A DNA stretch of 64,000 nt from the NCBI RefSeq assembly GCF_038050405.1, contig NZ_CP150900.1:2046001-2110000 (forward strand), written 5' to 3'. Origin of the DNA: Paraburkholderia sp. IMGN_8. GTDB taxonomy: Bacteria > Pseudomonadota > Gammaproteobacteria > Burkholderiales > Burkholderiaceae. Positions 45,053-53,398 of the stretch are shown one piece after another (within the stretch, counting starts at the first letter, position 1; each line of letters starts with the position of its first letter). Position numbers and translations under genes: made by a program. The notes under the pieces were generated by a model. The model had not been told where the DNA came from. It did no database searches and saw nothing but the letters and a program-made list of their open reading frames with translations.

Positions 45053-45724
45053 ATGACATCCGTACCCGAAGCGGCGCTTGTCGCCGACCACGGCGCCACC
45101 GCCGGACAGGAACTGGCGCCCGGCAAGCGCAAGCTGATCGAAGCCGCGTTGCGCCTGACCGCGGGAGGCCGCAGTTTTGCGAGCCTGGGTTTGCGCGAGC
45201 TGGCGCGCGAGGCGGGGTTGAATCCCAACACGTTCTATCGTCATTTCGACACGCTCGACGACCTCGCGCGCGAAGCGGTCGAATCGGTGAGCCGCCGCTT
45301 GCGGCCGATGCTGCGGCGCGAGCGCTGGCTGGCCGCGCACGACGAGCCGCATAGCGTGCCGCGCCGTGCGTGCGTCGCGTTCTTCGAGTTCGCCCTGGAA
45401 AGCCGCGAAGCGTTCCGCAGTGCGCTAGCCGAGTATCACGGCACGTCGCCGGCGCTGCGCGAAGCGGTGCGTGAGAATCTCCACGAGGTGTCGGCGGAAA
45501 TGGCGGACGACGTCGTGCAACTGAATCTGATGCCGGCGCTCGCCCGCGAAACCGTCGATGAAGTCTGCACGCAGATCGTGCTGCAACTGTTTCATCTGTC
45601 GGATGAATACATCGCCGCGAATGCCGCGCGCCGGGAAGCGCTGATCGCGTATGCGGAGCGTTTTATCGTCAGGCTGTTCGCGGGCTCAGTGCTGCTTGCG
45701 CAACATGAAGCGGCGAGGGCGTAG
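45053..45724 (+). CDS. TetR-family regulator
   Basis: The 223-aa product (an in-frame GTG at 45029 is an alternative start) has an N-terminal HTH: KRKLIEAALRLTAGGRSFASLGLRELAREAGLNPNTFYRHFDTLDDL (about 25-71), with the TFYRHF motif of recognition helix and turn. The C-terminal helical domain is of the fatty-acid-regulator-like group. It is divergent from the monooxygenase-hydrolase pair, with TGTCTAC repeats between, so local repression is inferred. Confidence 0.88.
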   Translation: MTSVPEAALVADHGATAGQELAPGKRKLIEAALRLTAGGRSFASLGLRELAREAGLNPNTFYRHFDTLDDLAREAVESVSRRLRPMLRRERWLAAHDEPHSVPRRACVAFFEFALESREAFRSALAEYHGTSPALREAVRENLHEVSAEMADDVVQLNLMPALARETVDEVCTQIVLQLFHLSDEYIAANAARREALIAYAERFIVRLFAGSVLLAQHEAARA

Positions 45725-45738
45725 CAAGACGGCATAAA

Positions 45739-45766
45739 AAAACAGGCTCCGTGAAGGAGCCTGTTT
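45739..45766. terminator. Bidirectional terminator, tetR / TPR gene
   Basis: AAAACAGGCTCC and GGAGCCTGTTTT form a perfect 12-bp stem (loop GTGAA... ) flanked by A- and T-runs, between convergent genes. Confidence 0.92.
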
Positions 45767-45792
45767 TCATTGTGGTGTAGCGAGGGAGCAGC

Positions 45793-46983
45793 TCAGGTAT
45801 CGCTCCAGCCGCCGGAGTCGTCGTTGCTGCCCATATCGACGCCGCCGCCGCTGTTATCGCTCCAGTCGTTCGAACCCTGGCCGAAATCGACGCCGCCATT
45901 ACCATCGTCTTTGCCGCGGCGACGCGTTTCGTCATCGACGATCACATCGCGCTCCACCACGCGCTCACGTCCAGAATTCAATGCTTCGCCGAGCAACACT
46001 CCGGTCAGCAAACCGCCCATGCCGCCGCCGAAACCGCCGCCGCCTTGCTGTACGATCACCTGTGGTTGTTGCTGATAAGGACCTTGCTGCGGATAGGGCG
46101 CCTGCGGCGGATTGCCGAAACGCTCGGCTTCCTGCGCATACGGCGACTGCTGCGCGCTCGTGGCAGGCGCCGCATACGGATCGGGCCGTCCCTCAGCGCG
46201 TGCGCGCATGCTGGCGATGCGCTGCTCCAGTTCGTCCAGCTGATACGGCGGCACCGGATTCTTGCTGTTCGACAGCGTTTCCACGAGGCCACGCAACTGA
46301 TCTTCAGTCGCTTCGACTTCCTTCTCCAGCGCTTCATGCCCTTGTACGGTGGAGAGCTTGACGTCGAGCTTCAAGGAACGCGCGGCGTTCAGCATCTCGG
46401 TCGCGCGCTTGAGTTGTACGCGGCGATCGTCGTCGGCACGCGAATCGTCTTGCGAGCGGGCGCGGCGCAGTGTCCAGCGCAGCACCAGCGCAATCACGCC
46501 GATCACGAGCAGGATGCCGATCCACATGCCGATTCCCGGACCATGCCGTTGCGGCGCCTGCGGCACCATCGCCGACTGTTGCTGCACGGCCGGCGCATTC
46601 TGTTGCACGAACGGGTTGGCCGCGCGGCTCGTGACGTTGCCGCCACCGCCGCTGGCGCGTTCCGCGTTCTTGCGGATCCGCGCTTCGGTTTGCGCGAAAC
46701 GGGTCGGGTCGGTGAAGCGGATTTGCGGGTCGAGCGTCTTGGCCTGTTGCACCTGGGCAAGCGCATCGGCGGAACGGCCTTCGCGATCGAGCACCTGGCT
46801 GTACAGATAGTGCGCGCGAGCATTGTTCGGATGCGCTTGCAGCACTTCGCTCAAGCCTGCGTCGGCTTGTTGCCAGTTGCCTTGCGCCATCGCGGATTCG
46901 ATCTGCTGAACCGTCGGTACGGCGAACGCCGCGGCTGACACCAGCAGCAGTGAGGCGAACGCGGTTGCGAGAAATTTTTTCAT
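45793..46983 (-). CDS. Tetratricopeptide-repeat, single-pass membrane protein
   Basis: The 396-aa product has a signal peptide (MKKFLATAFASLLLVSAAAFA), two TPR-like repeats in about 25-110 (AMAQGNWQQADAGLSEVLQAHPNN, YLYSQVLDREGRSADALAQVQQAKTLDP), a Gln/Pro linker, a membrane helix (GIGMWIGILLVIGVIALVLRW, about 175-195), a coiled-coil (EALEKEVEATEDQLRGLVETL) and a Gly/Asp/Ser-rich tail. It lies downstream of pspA on the same strand (220-bp gap). A partner role for PspA in envelope-stress control is suggested by context only. The family is unnamed. Confidence 0.8.
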   Translation of the reverse strand: MKKFLATAFASLLLVSAAAFAVPTVQQIESAMAQGNWQQADAGLSEVLQAHPNNARAHYLYSQVLDREGRSADALAQVQQAKTLDPQIRFTDPTRFAQTEARIRKNAERASGGGGNVTSRAANPFVQQNAPAVQQQSAMVPQAPQRHGPGIGMWIGILLVIGVIALVLRWTLRRARSQDDSRADDDRRVQLKRATEMLNAARSLKLDVKLSTVQGHEALEKEVEATEDQLRGLVETLSNSKNPVPPYQLDELEQRIASMRARAEGRPDPYAAPATSAQQSPYAQEAERFGNPPQAPYPQQGPYQQQPQVIVQQGGGGFGGGMGGLLTGVLLGEALNSGRERVVERDVIVDDETRRRGKDDGNGGVDFGQGSNDWSDNSGGGVDMGSNDDSGGWSDT

Positions 46984-47202
46984 ATACGGGCCGGGCGCTG
47001 CGCGCCCGTCTCCTTGGCAATCGATTCCGGCGGCCCGGCGGCCGGACCGCCGGCGCACCGGTTACAGCGCATGTGGCGGGTGTGTCGGCGGGTGTGTCGA
47101 AATACACCCGGAACGCCGGTGAAACGTGCGGCGCCGCGCACCATGCCGACGCTGCTTGACACTCATACTGCGAACTACTTCAACGCGATACTGCAGGCGC
47201 AA

Positions 47203-47883
47203 TTACTGGGCCGGCGTATTGATCTGTTTCTTCAACGCTTCGAGTCGGTCTTCGACCGACGGGCCGCGGTTCAGATCCGCGAGCTTGTCGTCGAGCGCCT
47301 TGCCGCTCTTCACGTCAGCCGTATTCAGGCGCGCGTCGGAACGGGCATTCGACAGCGCGACCTTGTCTTCCAGCTTCTGGAAATCTTCGGACAGATTCTT
47401 GCCGCCGATACCGCCCAACGCGGTTGCCGCGACATCCTTGGCCTGGGCGATCTGCTGCTTGGCTTGCAGAATGTTCGAGCGTGCGTTCAGGTCGTTACGA
47501 CGGCCGCGCATGTCTTCGATCTGACTCTTCAACTGGTCGACCGATGGTTCCAGCGTGGTCAGTTCCTTAGCGAGCGCATCGCGTTCGGCTTCGGCCGTGG
47601 CTTGCGCGCCGAGGGCTTCACGCGCCAGTGCTTCGTCGCCGGATTGCAGCGCGCGTCTCGCGCCGTCTTCGTACTTCTTCGCCTTGTCCGCGGCAACATC
47701 GCGCTTGCTTTGCTGCGTGGCGACCTGTGCCTGAATCTCGATCAGCGAGTTCTCAGCTTTAGCGATGCTCTCGTCGAGTTCGCGCACGATCTGGCGCGAG
47801 TCGCGCGACGGGTCTTGCACCGAATCGGCCGCATCGTTCAGGAGACCTTTAAGCGTGCGCGAAATGCTGTCAAAAAGCGACAT
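47203..47883 (-). CDS. pspA: PspA/IM30 (ESCRT-III-like) membrane-stress protein
   Basis: The 226-aa product is almost entirely helical with heptad patterns. Its N-terminal amphipathic helix MSLFDSISRTLKGLLNDAADSVQDP is the membrane-binding element, followed by RQIVRELDESIAKAENSLIEIQAQVATQQ and long coiled coils. PspA-type proteins coat stressed inner membrane. GGAGG lies five nt before the ATG at 47883. Partner genes pspF, B and C are absent; a TPR membrane protein gene follows. Upstream lies a candidate sigma-54 promoter and a triple 13-bp repeat. Confidence 0.88.
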   Translation of the reverse strand: MSLFDSISRTLKGLLNDAADSVQDPSRDSRQIVRELDESIAKAENSLIEIQAQVATQQSKRDVAADKAKKYEDGARRALQSGDEALAREALGAQATAEAERDALAKELTTLEPSVDQLKSQIEDMRGRRNDLNARSNILQAKQQIAQAKDVAATALGGIGGKNLSEDFQKLEDKVALSNARSDARLNTADVKSGKALDDKLADLNRGPSVEDRLEALKKQINTPAQ

Positions 47884-48013
47884 GAAAACCTCCAAAGAAT
47901 GTAATCGGCGCTGAATAATCCGGCGCGCTTAACTGCTTTCAACTGCTACTTTACGCCGCTGCGCGCGAAGCTGCGCAAGCAGTCGCCCCGGAGTTCGGGG
48001 CGCATACCCTGAT

Positions 48014-48028
48014 TGCAATAGCGGCGCC
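48014..48028 (-). promoter_or_regulatory. Candidate sigma-54 promoter of pspA
   Basis: On the minus strand GGCGCCGCTATTGC keeps the invariant GG-N10-GC spacing and the TTGC -12 block of the consensus TGGCAC-N5-TTGC. It would give a leader of about 120 nt. In enterobacteria psp genes are sigma-54 dependent, which is why I looked. The -24 block is only partly consensus. Confidence 0.4.
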
Positions 48029-48042
48029 GTAAATTGTCCGAA

Positions 48043-48076
48043 TTTGCAAACCAGGTTTGCAAATCGGGTTTGCAAA
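48043..48076. repeat. Three 13-bp direct repeats, each with palindrome TTTGCAAA
   Basis: TTTGCAAA occurs at 48043-48050, 48056-48063 and 48069-48076, exactly 13 bp apart, as TTTGCAAACCAGG, TTTGCAAATCGGG and TTTGCAAACAGTC. They lie 15-60 bp upstream of the candidate sigma-54 site of pspA, where an enhancer-binding activator could bind. Confidence 0.75.
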
Positions 48077-48442
48077 CAGTCCCCAACAGTTAAAACGCGC
48101 GACGGGAATTCAGTCGCTCGCGGATATTACACCACGCAGTCTCTTAAAAACGGCTTAAAGGGCATGATGACGTAATCGCGAACTCTGCTCGCAAAGGGTG
48201 TCGCGAATGTGAAATGCGGATGGAGTGTGAGGCGCGCCTGAGCAGTTGTCGGGCGCGGAGGGGAAGCGTGCGCTCATGCGGGATTTTCCGCGCATGAAGG
48301 CACGCTGGCACGGGCACCGCCAGTGTTTCGCAGTTGCCAGCCTATGCGGTCTGTGAGTGCATCACCTTGCAATGCCGAAAGCCTGGCAATGTCGTGGTGC
48401 GCAACCGCTGATTCTCGCCGCGTCGTTTCCGCATAACGCCTT

Positions 48443-49072
48443 TCAGGCGAAGCGGCTACCTCCGGTGCTTGGATCGCCGTGCGGATTGTCTTCGTCGCGA
48501 GCGGCGTCGATGCGCGGGCGCTTGAGCACGCTGAGCGGCTGCACTTGCGTTTGCGCGTCCTCCGCGGCCTCTTGCGCCGGCGCCGATTCCGCAGCAGCCG
48601 CAGCCTTGGCGGCTGTGACGCGGGACACGGCCTCGGCTGCCGCAGTGGCTTCTTCGTCGGCAGCGGCGGCGAGGGCGGCCAATACACCGGCCGGCAACAA
48701 CGGCGCAGGGTCTGCCGCTGCAGCTGCGCGCCCCGGTCCATCGAGTTCCGGCGCGGCCGCGCCATCGGCTGGGGCGGCTAGTTGACTGCCGCGGCGCGTT
48801 TGCAAGGCTACGGGCTGCGCCGCCCGCGCGTGCCGCGTGCCGCGCGCGACCCGTTGCAGCGCTGCGTTCAGCGCGTCCGGCTCGCGCGGCGCGCGCAGCC
48901 GGTCGACGATGCTGGCCGCTTTCACCTGTTCGCTGGTCGCCCCGAAGCTCAACACAGCGCGCCGCATCAGTTCGCTGACGCTAATGCCGAGATTCTCGGC
49001 GGTGGCGGTGATCGCGCGTTTCTGCGCGGTCGTGACGAATACGACGATGCGTTCGCTTGGCTTGTTGTTCAT
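48443..49072 (-). CDS. Ribbon-helix-helix domain protein with Ala/Glu-rich tail
   Basis: The protein is 209 aa from ATG 49072. The first ~50 residues (NNKPSERIVVFVTTAQKRAITATAENLGISVSELMRRAVLSFGA) form a CopG/MobC-like ribbon-helix-helix fold: a short basic strand, then two helices around the GIS-V-S-E turn. The rest is low-complexity Ala/Glu/Pro sequence (ALAAAADEEATAAAEAVSRV...) ending in KRPRIDAARDEDNPHGD. It is likely DNA-binding, but neither target nor partner toxin is evident. It is divergent from the PBP1A gene. Confidence 0.7.
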   Translation of the reverse strand: MNNKPSERIVVFVTTAQKRAITATAENLGISVSELMRRAVLSFGATSEQVKAASIVDRLRAPREPDALNAALQRVARGTRHARAAQPVALQTRRGSQLAAPADGAAAPELDGPGRAAAAADPAPLLPAGVLAALAAAADEEATAAAEAVSRVTAAKAAAAAESAPAQEAAEDAQTQVQPLSVLKRPRIDAARDEDNPHGDPSTGGSRFA

Positions 49073-49664
49073 GGTCGGCTCGCGTACTTGTTGGCATTGG
49101 TAGTTTATCGCGTGCGTTTGGCGTACGCCGTTTGCGCGCGTCGGTGGCGACTCATGCGCCGAGCCCATCATATGACGAGTCGCGCCGATGCGAAACGGGC
49201 GCGGCATGAAAATGCCGCCACATCAATGAGTTGTAGTGTTTCCGGCAGGCTTGTCCACAGGCCTTTCAACATTTTCTGTTGATAACCCGGGCAGGCGGCG
49301 CCGAACACCTGTGCGGCCCCCGCGATATGTGTAAAGCAAGCAGCGCGAAGGGAATTCTTACAAAAAAACTGTCTTGGACGGCGCTTGATTTCTTTAAAAT
49401 GCGCTGTTACGTTGCGCCGGACACCGTCCGAGGCGCGCCGTGCGGCCGCTCGGGGGCGTAGGGCCGCATGGTGTTTTGCGTCTCATGCAGTCCGTTTGTT
49501 TTTGTCGTTTTTTGCCGCGTATTCTGCCGGTGCCGTGGGCCATGGGTTCGCGCTGCGGCAAGCATGCGGCAACGGCGTCCTCACGCTACGACGCTACGAC
49601 CGATCCATGCGCGCGCGAGGAGCGCGCGCAGAAGGCGTTCAGTTACGCGCCCACTATTCCAGTC
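49073..49664. other. Divergent region upstream of the PBP1A gene
   Basis: The 592 bases include the DnaA-box-like unit at 49251-49285 and a promoter candidate TTGGAC (49374-49379), 15 bp, TAAAAT (49395-49400). The frame of the PBP1A gene remains open upstream to 49440, but that part is unlike the family, so I treat it as leader. Confidence 0.45.
49251..49285. repeat. 35-bp DnaA-box-like inverted unit, copy 1
   Basis: TTGTCCACAG ... CTGTTGATAA: two DnaA-box-like decamers in inverted orientation, separated by GGCCTTTCAACATTT-type sequence. The left half plus centre (CAGGCCTTTCAACA) is identical to the unit at 54251-54285. Confidence 0.65.
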
Positions 49665-52166
49665 ATGCCAATCATCAAACGACCGCATCCTTCAAATTCT
49701 CCGGCTGGTGAAGACCGGGCTTCCTACCACCGCACTCCAGGACGCAACGCTGCTTCGCGCGACGCCGAGGACGGCCGCCGCTCGTTCGGCGCGTCCATCG
49801 CGCTCTGGTTCGTCGGCTTGCTGGCGACGATCGCCGTGGTCGGCGCGCTGATCGTCGGTTACGCGCTGGTGGTGATGGGGCCGCAACTGCCGTCGCTCGA
49901 CGCACTGACCGACTATCGCCCGAAAGTGCCGCTGCGGGTCTACACCGCGGATCACGTGCTGATCGGCGAGTTCGGCGAAGAGCGGCGCAGCATCGTGCGC
50001 TTCCAGGACATTCCCGACCAGATGAAGAAGGCCGTGCTGGCGATCGAAGACTATCGCTTCTACGAGCATGGCGGCGTCGACTTCCTGGGCATTCTGCGTG
50101 CGGGCACCGCCGACCTGATGCACGGCGGCGCCTCGCAAGGCGCGAGCACGATCACGATGCAGGTGGCGCGCAATTTCTTCCTGTCGAGCGAGAAGACCTA
50201 CACGCGCAAGATCTATGAGATGTTGCTGGCGTACAAGATCGAGCGCGCGCTGACCAAGGATCAGATCCTCGAGTTGTACATGAACCAGATCTATCTGGGC
50301 GAGCGCGCGTATGGTTTCGCCGCGGCCGCACGGGTGTATTTCGGCAAGGACCTGAAGGACATCACGCTCGCGGAATCGGCGATGCTGGCCGGCTTGCCGA
50401 AGGCACCGTCCGCGTACAACCCGGTGGTCAACCCGAAGCGCGCGAAGATCCGTCAGGAATACATCCTGAAGCGCATGCTCGAACTGAAATACATCAGCCA
50501 GGACCAGTACGACCAGGCCGTGAAGGAAGAGATTCACACCCGGAACCCGGGCAACGAATACAGCGTGCACGCCGAGTACATCGCCGAAATGGTCCGGCAG
50601 ATGATGTACGCGCAGTACAAGGACGAAACCTATACGCGCGGCCTGAACGTCACCACCACGATCGATTCCGCCGACCAGGACGCCGCTTATCGCGCGGTGC
50701 GCAAGGGCGTGATGGATTACGAGCGGCGCCATGGCTATCGCGGGCCGGAAGGCTTCGTGCAATTGCCCGCACCGGGCGACGACCGCGATCAGACGATCGA
50801 CGACGCGCTGACCGACCACCCCGATAACGGCGAGATCATAGCGGCCGTGGTGACGGACGCGAGTCCGAAACAGGTGAAGGCGCAACTGGTCGACGGTAAA
50901 GAAGCGACGATCAGCGGCGACGGCTTGCGCTTCGCGGCCGGCGCGCTGAGTGCGCGCGCGGCGGCGGCCACGAAGATCAAGCCGGGCTCGATCGTGCGCC
51001 TCGTTGCCGACGACAAAGGCAACTGGCAGATCACGCAATTGCCGCAAGTGGAAGGCGCACTGATCTCGCTGACGCCGCAGGACGGCGCGATCCGCGCGCT
51101 GGTGGGCGGCTTCGACTTCAACAAGAACAAGTTCAATCACGTGACGCAAGCCTGGCGTCAGCCGGGTTCGAGCTTCAAGCCGTTTATCTATTCGGCGGCG
51201 CTGGACAAGGGCCTCGGACCGGCGACGATCATCAACGACGCGCCGTTGTCTTTCCCGCCGAGCACGCCGGGAGGCGACGCGTGGGAGCCTAAGGACGACG
51301 ACCAGCCGGACGGGCCGATGCCGATGCGCCTCGCGCTGCAGAAGTCGAAGAATCTCGTGTCGATCCGCATCCTGTCGTTCATCGGCACCAAGTACGCGCA
51401 AGACTTCGTTACGCAGCGTTTCGGCTTCGACGCCGATAAGACCCCGCCGTATCTGCCGATGGCGCTCGGTGCGGGGCTCGTCACGCCGCTGCAATCGGCC
51501 GGTGCGTATTCAGTGTTCGCAAACGGCGGCTACCGGATCAATCCGTATCTGATCAACGAGGTCACCGACGCGCGCGGCGAACCGCTGTCCAAAGCTCAGC
51601 CGCTGACCGCCGGGCGCGATGCGCCGCGCACGCTTGAACCGCGTAACGCGTACATCGTGAACAGCCTGCTGCATTCGGTCGCGACGGCAGGCACGGGCGC
51701 GGGTACCAACGCGCTGCATCGTTCGGACCTGCAGGGCAAAACCGGTACCACCAACGACGCGAAGGACGGCTGGTTCGCCGGCTATCAGCAATCGCTGGTG
51801 GCGGTCGCGTGGATGGGTTACGACCAGCCGAAGAGCCTTGGCAGCCGCGAATTCGGCGCGCAGCTTGCGTTGCCGATCTGGGTCGAGTACATGCAGCGCG
51901 CGTTGCGCGGCGTGCCGCAGGGCGAGCCGGCGCAGCCGGACGGCGTGTCGGTGGTCGACGGCGAACTGTTCTACACCGACATGACTCCTGGCAATGGCTT
52001 TGTCGCGAGCATCGGTCTGGACTCGGCGAATCCGACTGCTGGTGTGAGCGATGCGGTCGGCGGCGTGGGTCCGGCGGGCATGACACCGCCGGCGGTGCCG
52101 CCGCCGAGCGTTTCGTCGAACGAAAAGAAACAGATCCTGGACCTGTTCGAATCGAACAAACCTTGA
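49665..52166 (+). CDS. mrcA: Bifunctional penicillin-binding protein 1A
   Basis: The 833-aa class A PBP has a cytosolic N-tail, one membrane anchor (SIALWFVGLLATIAVVGALIVGYALVV, about 45-70), a GT51 glycosyltransferase domain (EDYRFYEHGGVDF near 127; GASTITMQVARNFFL near 158; ELYMNQIYLGERAYG) and an OB-like insert (PKQVKAQLVDGKEATISGDG). The transpeptidase has SxxK in PGSSFKPFIYS (near 500), SxN in KSKNLVS and KTG in KTGTTNDAKDG (near 691). GASTITMQ differs from the more common GGSTITQQ. It polymerises and cross-links murein. The start at 49665 is uncertain because no strong ribosome site is seen. Confidence 0.92.
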   Translation: MPIIKRPHPSNSPAGEDRASYHRTPGRNAASRDAEDGRRSFGASIALWFVGLLATIAVVGALIVGYALVVMGPQLPSLDALTDYRPKVPLRVYTADHVLIGEFGEERRSIVRFQDIPDQMKKAVLAIEDYRFYEHGGVDFLGILRAGTADLMHGGASQGASTITMQVARNFFLSSEKTYTRKIYEMLLAYKIERALTKDQILELYMNQIYLGERAYGFAAAARVYFGKDLKDITLAESAMLAGLPKAPSAYNPVVNPKRAKIRQEYILKRMLELKYISQDQYDQAVKEEIHTRNPGNEYSVHAEYIAEMVRQMMYAQYKDETYTRGLNVTTTIDSADQDAAYRAVRKGVMDYERRHGYRGPEGFVQLPAPGDDRDQTIDDALTDHPDNGEIIAAVVTDASPKQVKAQLVDGKEATISGDGLRFAAGALSARAAAATKIKPGSIVRLVADDKGNWQITQLPQVEGALISLTPQDGAIRALVGGFDFNKNKFNHVTQAWRQPGSSFKPFIYSAALDKGLGPATIINDAPLSFPPSTPGGDAWEPKDDDQPDGPMPMRLALQKSKNLVSIRILSFIGTKYAQDFVTQRFGFDADKTPPYLPMALGAGLVTPLQSAGAYSVFANGGYRINPYLINEVTDARGEPLSKAQPLTAGRDAPRTLEPRNAYIVNSLLHSVATAGTGAGTNALHRSDLQGKTGTTNDAKDGWFAGYQQSLVAVAWMGYDQPKSLGSREFGAQLALPIWVEYMQRALRGVPQGEPAQPDGVSVVDGELFYTDMTPGNGFVASIGLDSANPTAGVSDAVGGVGPAGMTPPAVPPPSVSSNEKKQILDLFESNKP

Positions 52167-52518
52167 TAGAGCGCGCGTCCGGGTCACGATGGCTCGGACG
52201 CCGTAATAATAGGTAAGCGTGCGCGCCATTGCCTGGCGGGCGTTTGCGCGCGGCGAGACCTGCAGATTTTGTTGTGGCCCTGCGCGGTGTGTTTTAATCA
52301 CGCCTGCGGTGCTTTTATGGGTCCCACAGAGACGCTCGATTCCTAAGCGGTCTCGGCTTCCAGTACCGCTACGTCTCGCCGTGAGTGAGACGTCCATCTT
52401 CGAATCACGCGCCGCGCGAGACCCGGTATGACGCGAGCGTGAGCCACTTCGTCCGTCGGCAGTTGTCGTGCTGCTGCGGCCGGCGTGTTTGCCATCCTGC
52501 ATCCACCGGGTCTAACTC
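52167..52518. other. Intergenic region between the PBP1A and LpxL-type genes
   Basis: In 352 bases I see no gene. G+C-rich complementary segments could fold, but no known riboswitch or terminator with T-run is recognised. The promoter of the acyltransferase gene should lie here. Confidence 0.35.
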
Positions 52519-53397
52519 ATGAAAAGTCGAATACTCATCTGGCTGATGACGGGGCTGCTGCGGGCGTTTGCTTTCCTGCCGTACGGCGTCGTCGCGCGGA
52601 TCGGCACTGGAATCGGCGCGCTGCTGTATCGCATTCCGAGCGCACGCCGGCGTGTTGTTCATACCAATCTCAAACTGTGTTTCCCGGACATGAGCGACGA
52701 GGCGCGCGAACGCCTTGCGCGTGCGCATTTCTGTCATGTGATCCGCAGCTATGTCGAGCGCGGCCCGCAATGGTTCGGCAATGCCCAGGCGATCGAGCGC
52801 CTCGTCGAAGTGGAGAGCGCAATCGATCTCGACGACATGCAGGCTCAGCCGACGATTTTTGTCGGCTTCCATTTTGTCGGCATCGAGGCGGGCTGCATGA
52901 TGTATTCGACGCGGCACCCGGTCGCTTCGTTGTACACGCCGATGTCGAACCTGTTGTTGGACGCAATGGCCAAGCGGCAGCGCGGGCGCTTCGGTACCGA
53001 GATGATTCCGCGCAGCGATAGTGTGCGGCGCGCGTTGCGGGTGCTGCGGGAGGGCAAGCCAGTGATGCTGGCTGCTGATATGGATTTTGGCTTGCGGGAT
53101 TCGGTGTTTGTGCCGTTTTTTGGTGTGCCGGCATGTACTTTGACGTCCGTTTCACGGTTGGCGAAGGCTGGGAATGCGCGCGTCGTGCCGTTTGTTACCG
53201 AAGTGCTGCCGGATTATCGGGGTTATAAGCTGACTATTTTTGATGCGCTAAGCGATTTTCCTTCCGATGATGCCGCTGTGGACGCGCGGCGCATTACGGC
53301 TTTTCTTGAGACTCAAGTGAAACGGATTCCTGATCAATATTATTGGGTTCACAAGAGGTTTAAGAATCGGCCTGTGGGGGAAGCAGGGGTTTATTGA
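52519..53397 (+). CDS. Lipid A biosynthesis lauroyl acyltransferase (LpxL/HtrB family)
   Basis: The 292-aa product is an inner-membrane acyltransferase that adds a secondary acyl chain to Kdo2-lipid IVA. An N-terminal hydrophobic helix (LIWLMTGLLRAFAFLPYGVVARIG) precedes the domain. The catalytic H-x4-E is in FVGFHFVGIEAG (His near 119, Glu near 124), with further family motifs RRALRVLREGKPVMLAADMDFG and VFVPFFGVPACT. As in potI, the last ~250 bases shift to more A/T-rich codons next to palindromic element C, which starts one base after the stop. Confidence 0.88.
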   Translation: MKSRILIWLMTGLLRAFAFLPYGVVARIGTGIGALLYRIPSARRRVVHTNLKLCFPDMSDEARERLARAHFCHVIRSYVERGPQWFGNAQAIERLVEVESAIDLDDMQAQPTIFVGFHFVGIEAGCMMYSTRHPVASLYTPMSNLLLDAMAKRQRGRFGTEMIPRSDSVRRALRVLREGKPVMLAADMDFGLRDSVFVPFFGVPACTLTSVSRLAKAGNARVVPFVTEVLPDYRGYKLTIFDALSDFPSDDAAVDARRITAFLETQVKRIPDQYYWVHKRFKNRPVGEAGVY

Positions 53398-53398
53398 G

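Larger units (their letters stand above)
47884..48442. other. 559-bp region upstream of pspA
   Basis: I see no supported gene in this region. It holds the pspA leader with hairpin CGCCCCG-gagtt-CGGGGCG (47984-48002), a candidate sigma-54 promoter, the triple TTTGCAAA repeat, and, toward 48442, unremarkable G+C-rich sequence after the ribbon-helix-helix gene. Confidence 0.4.
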
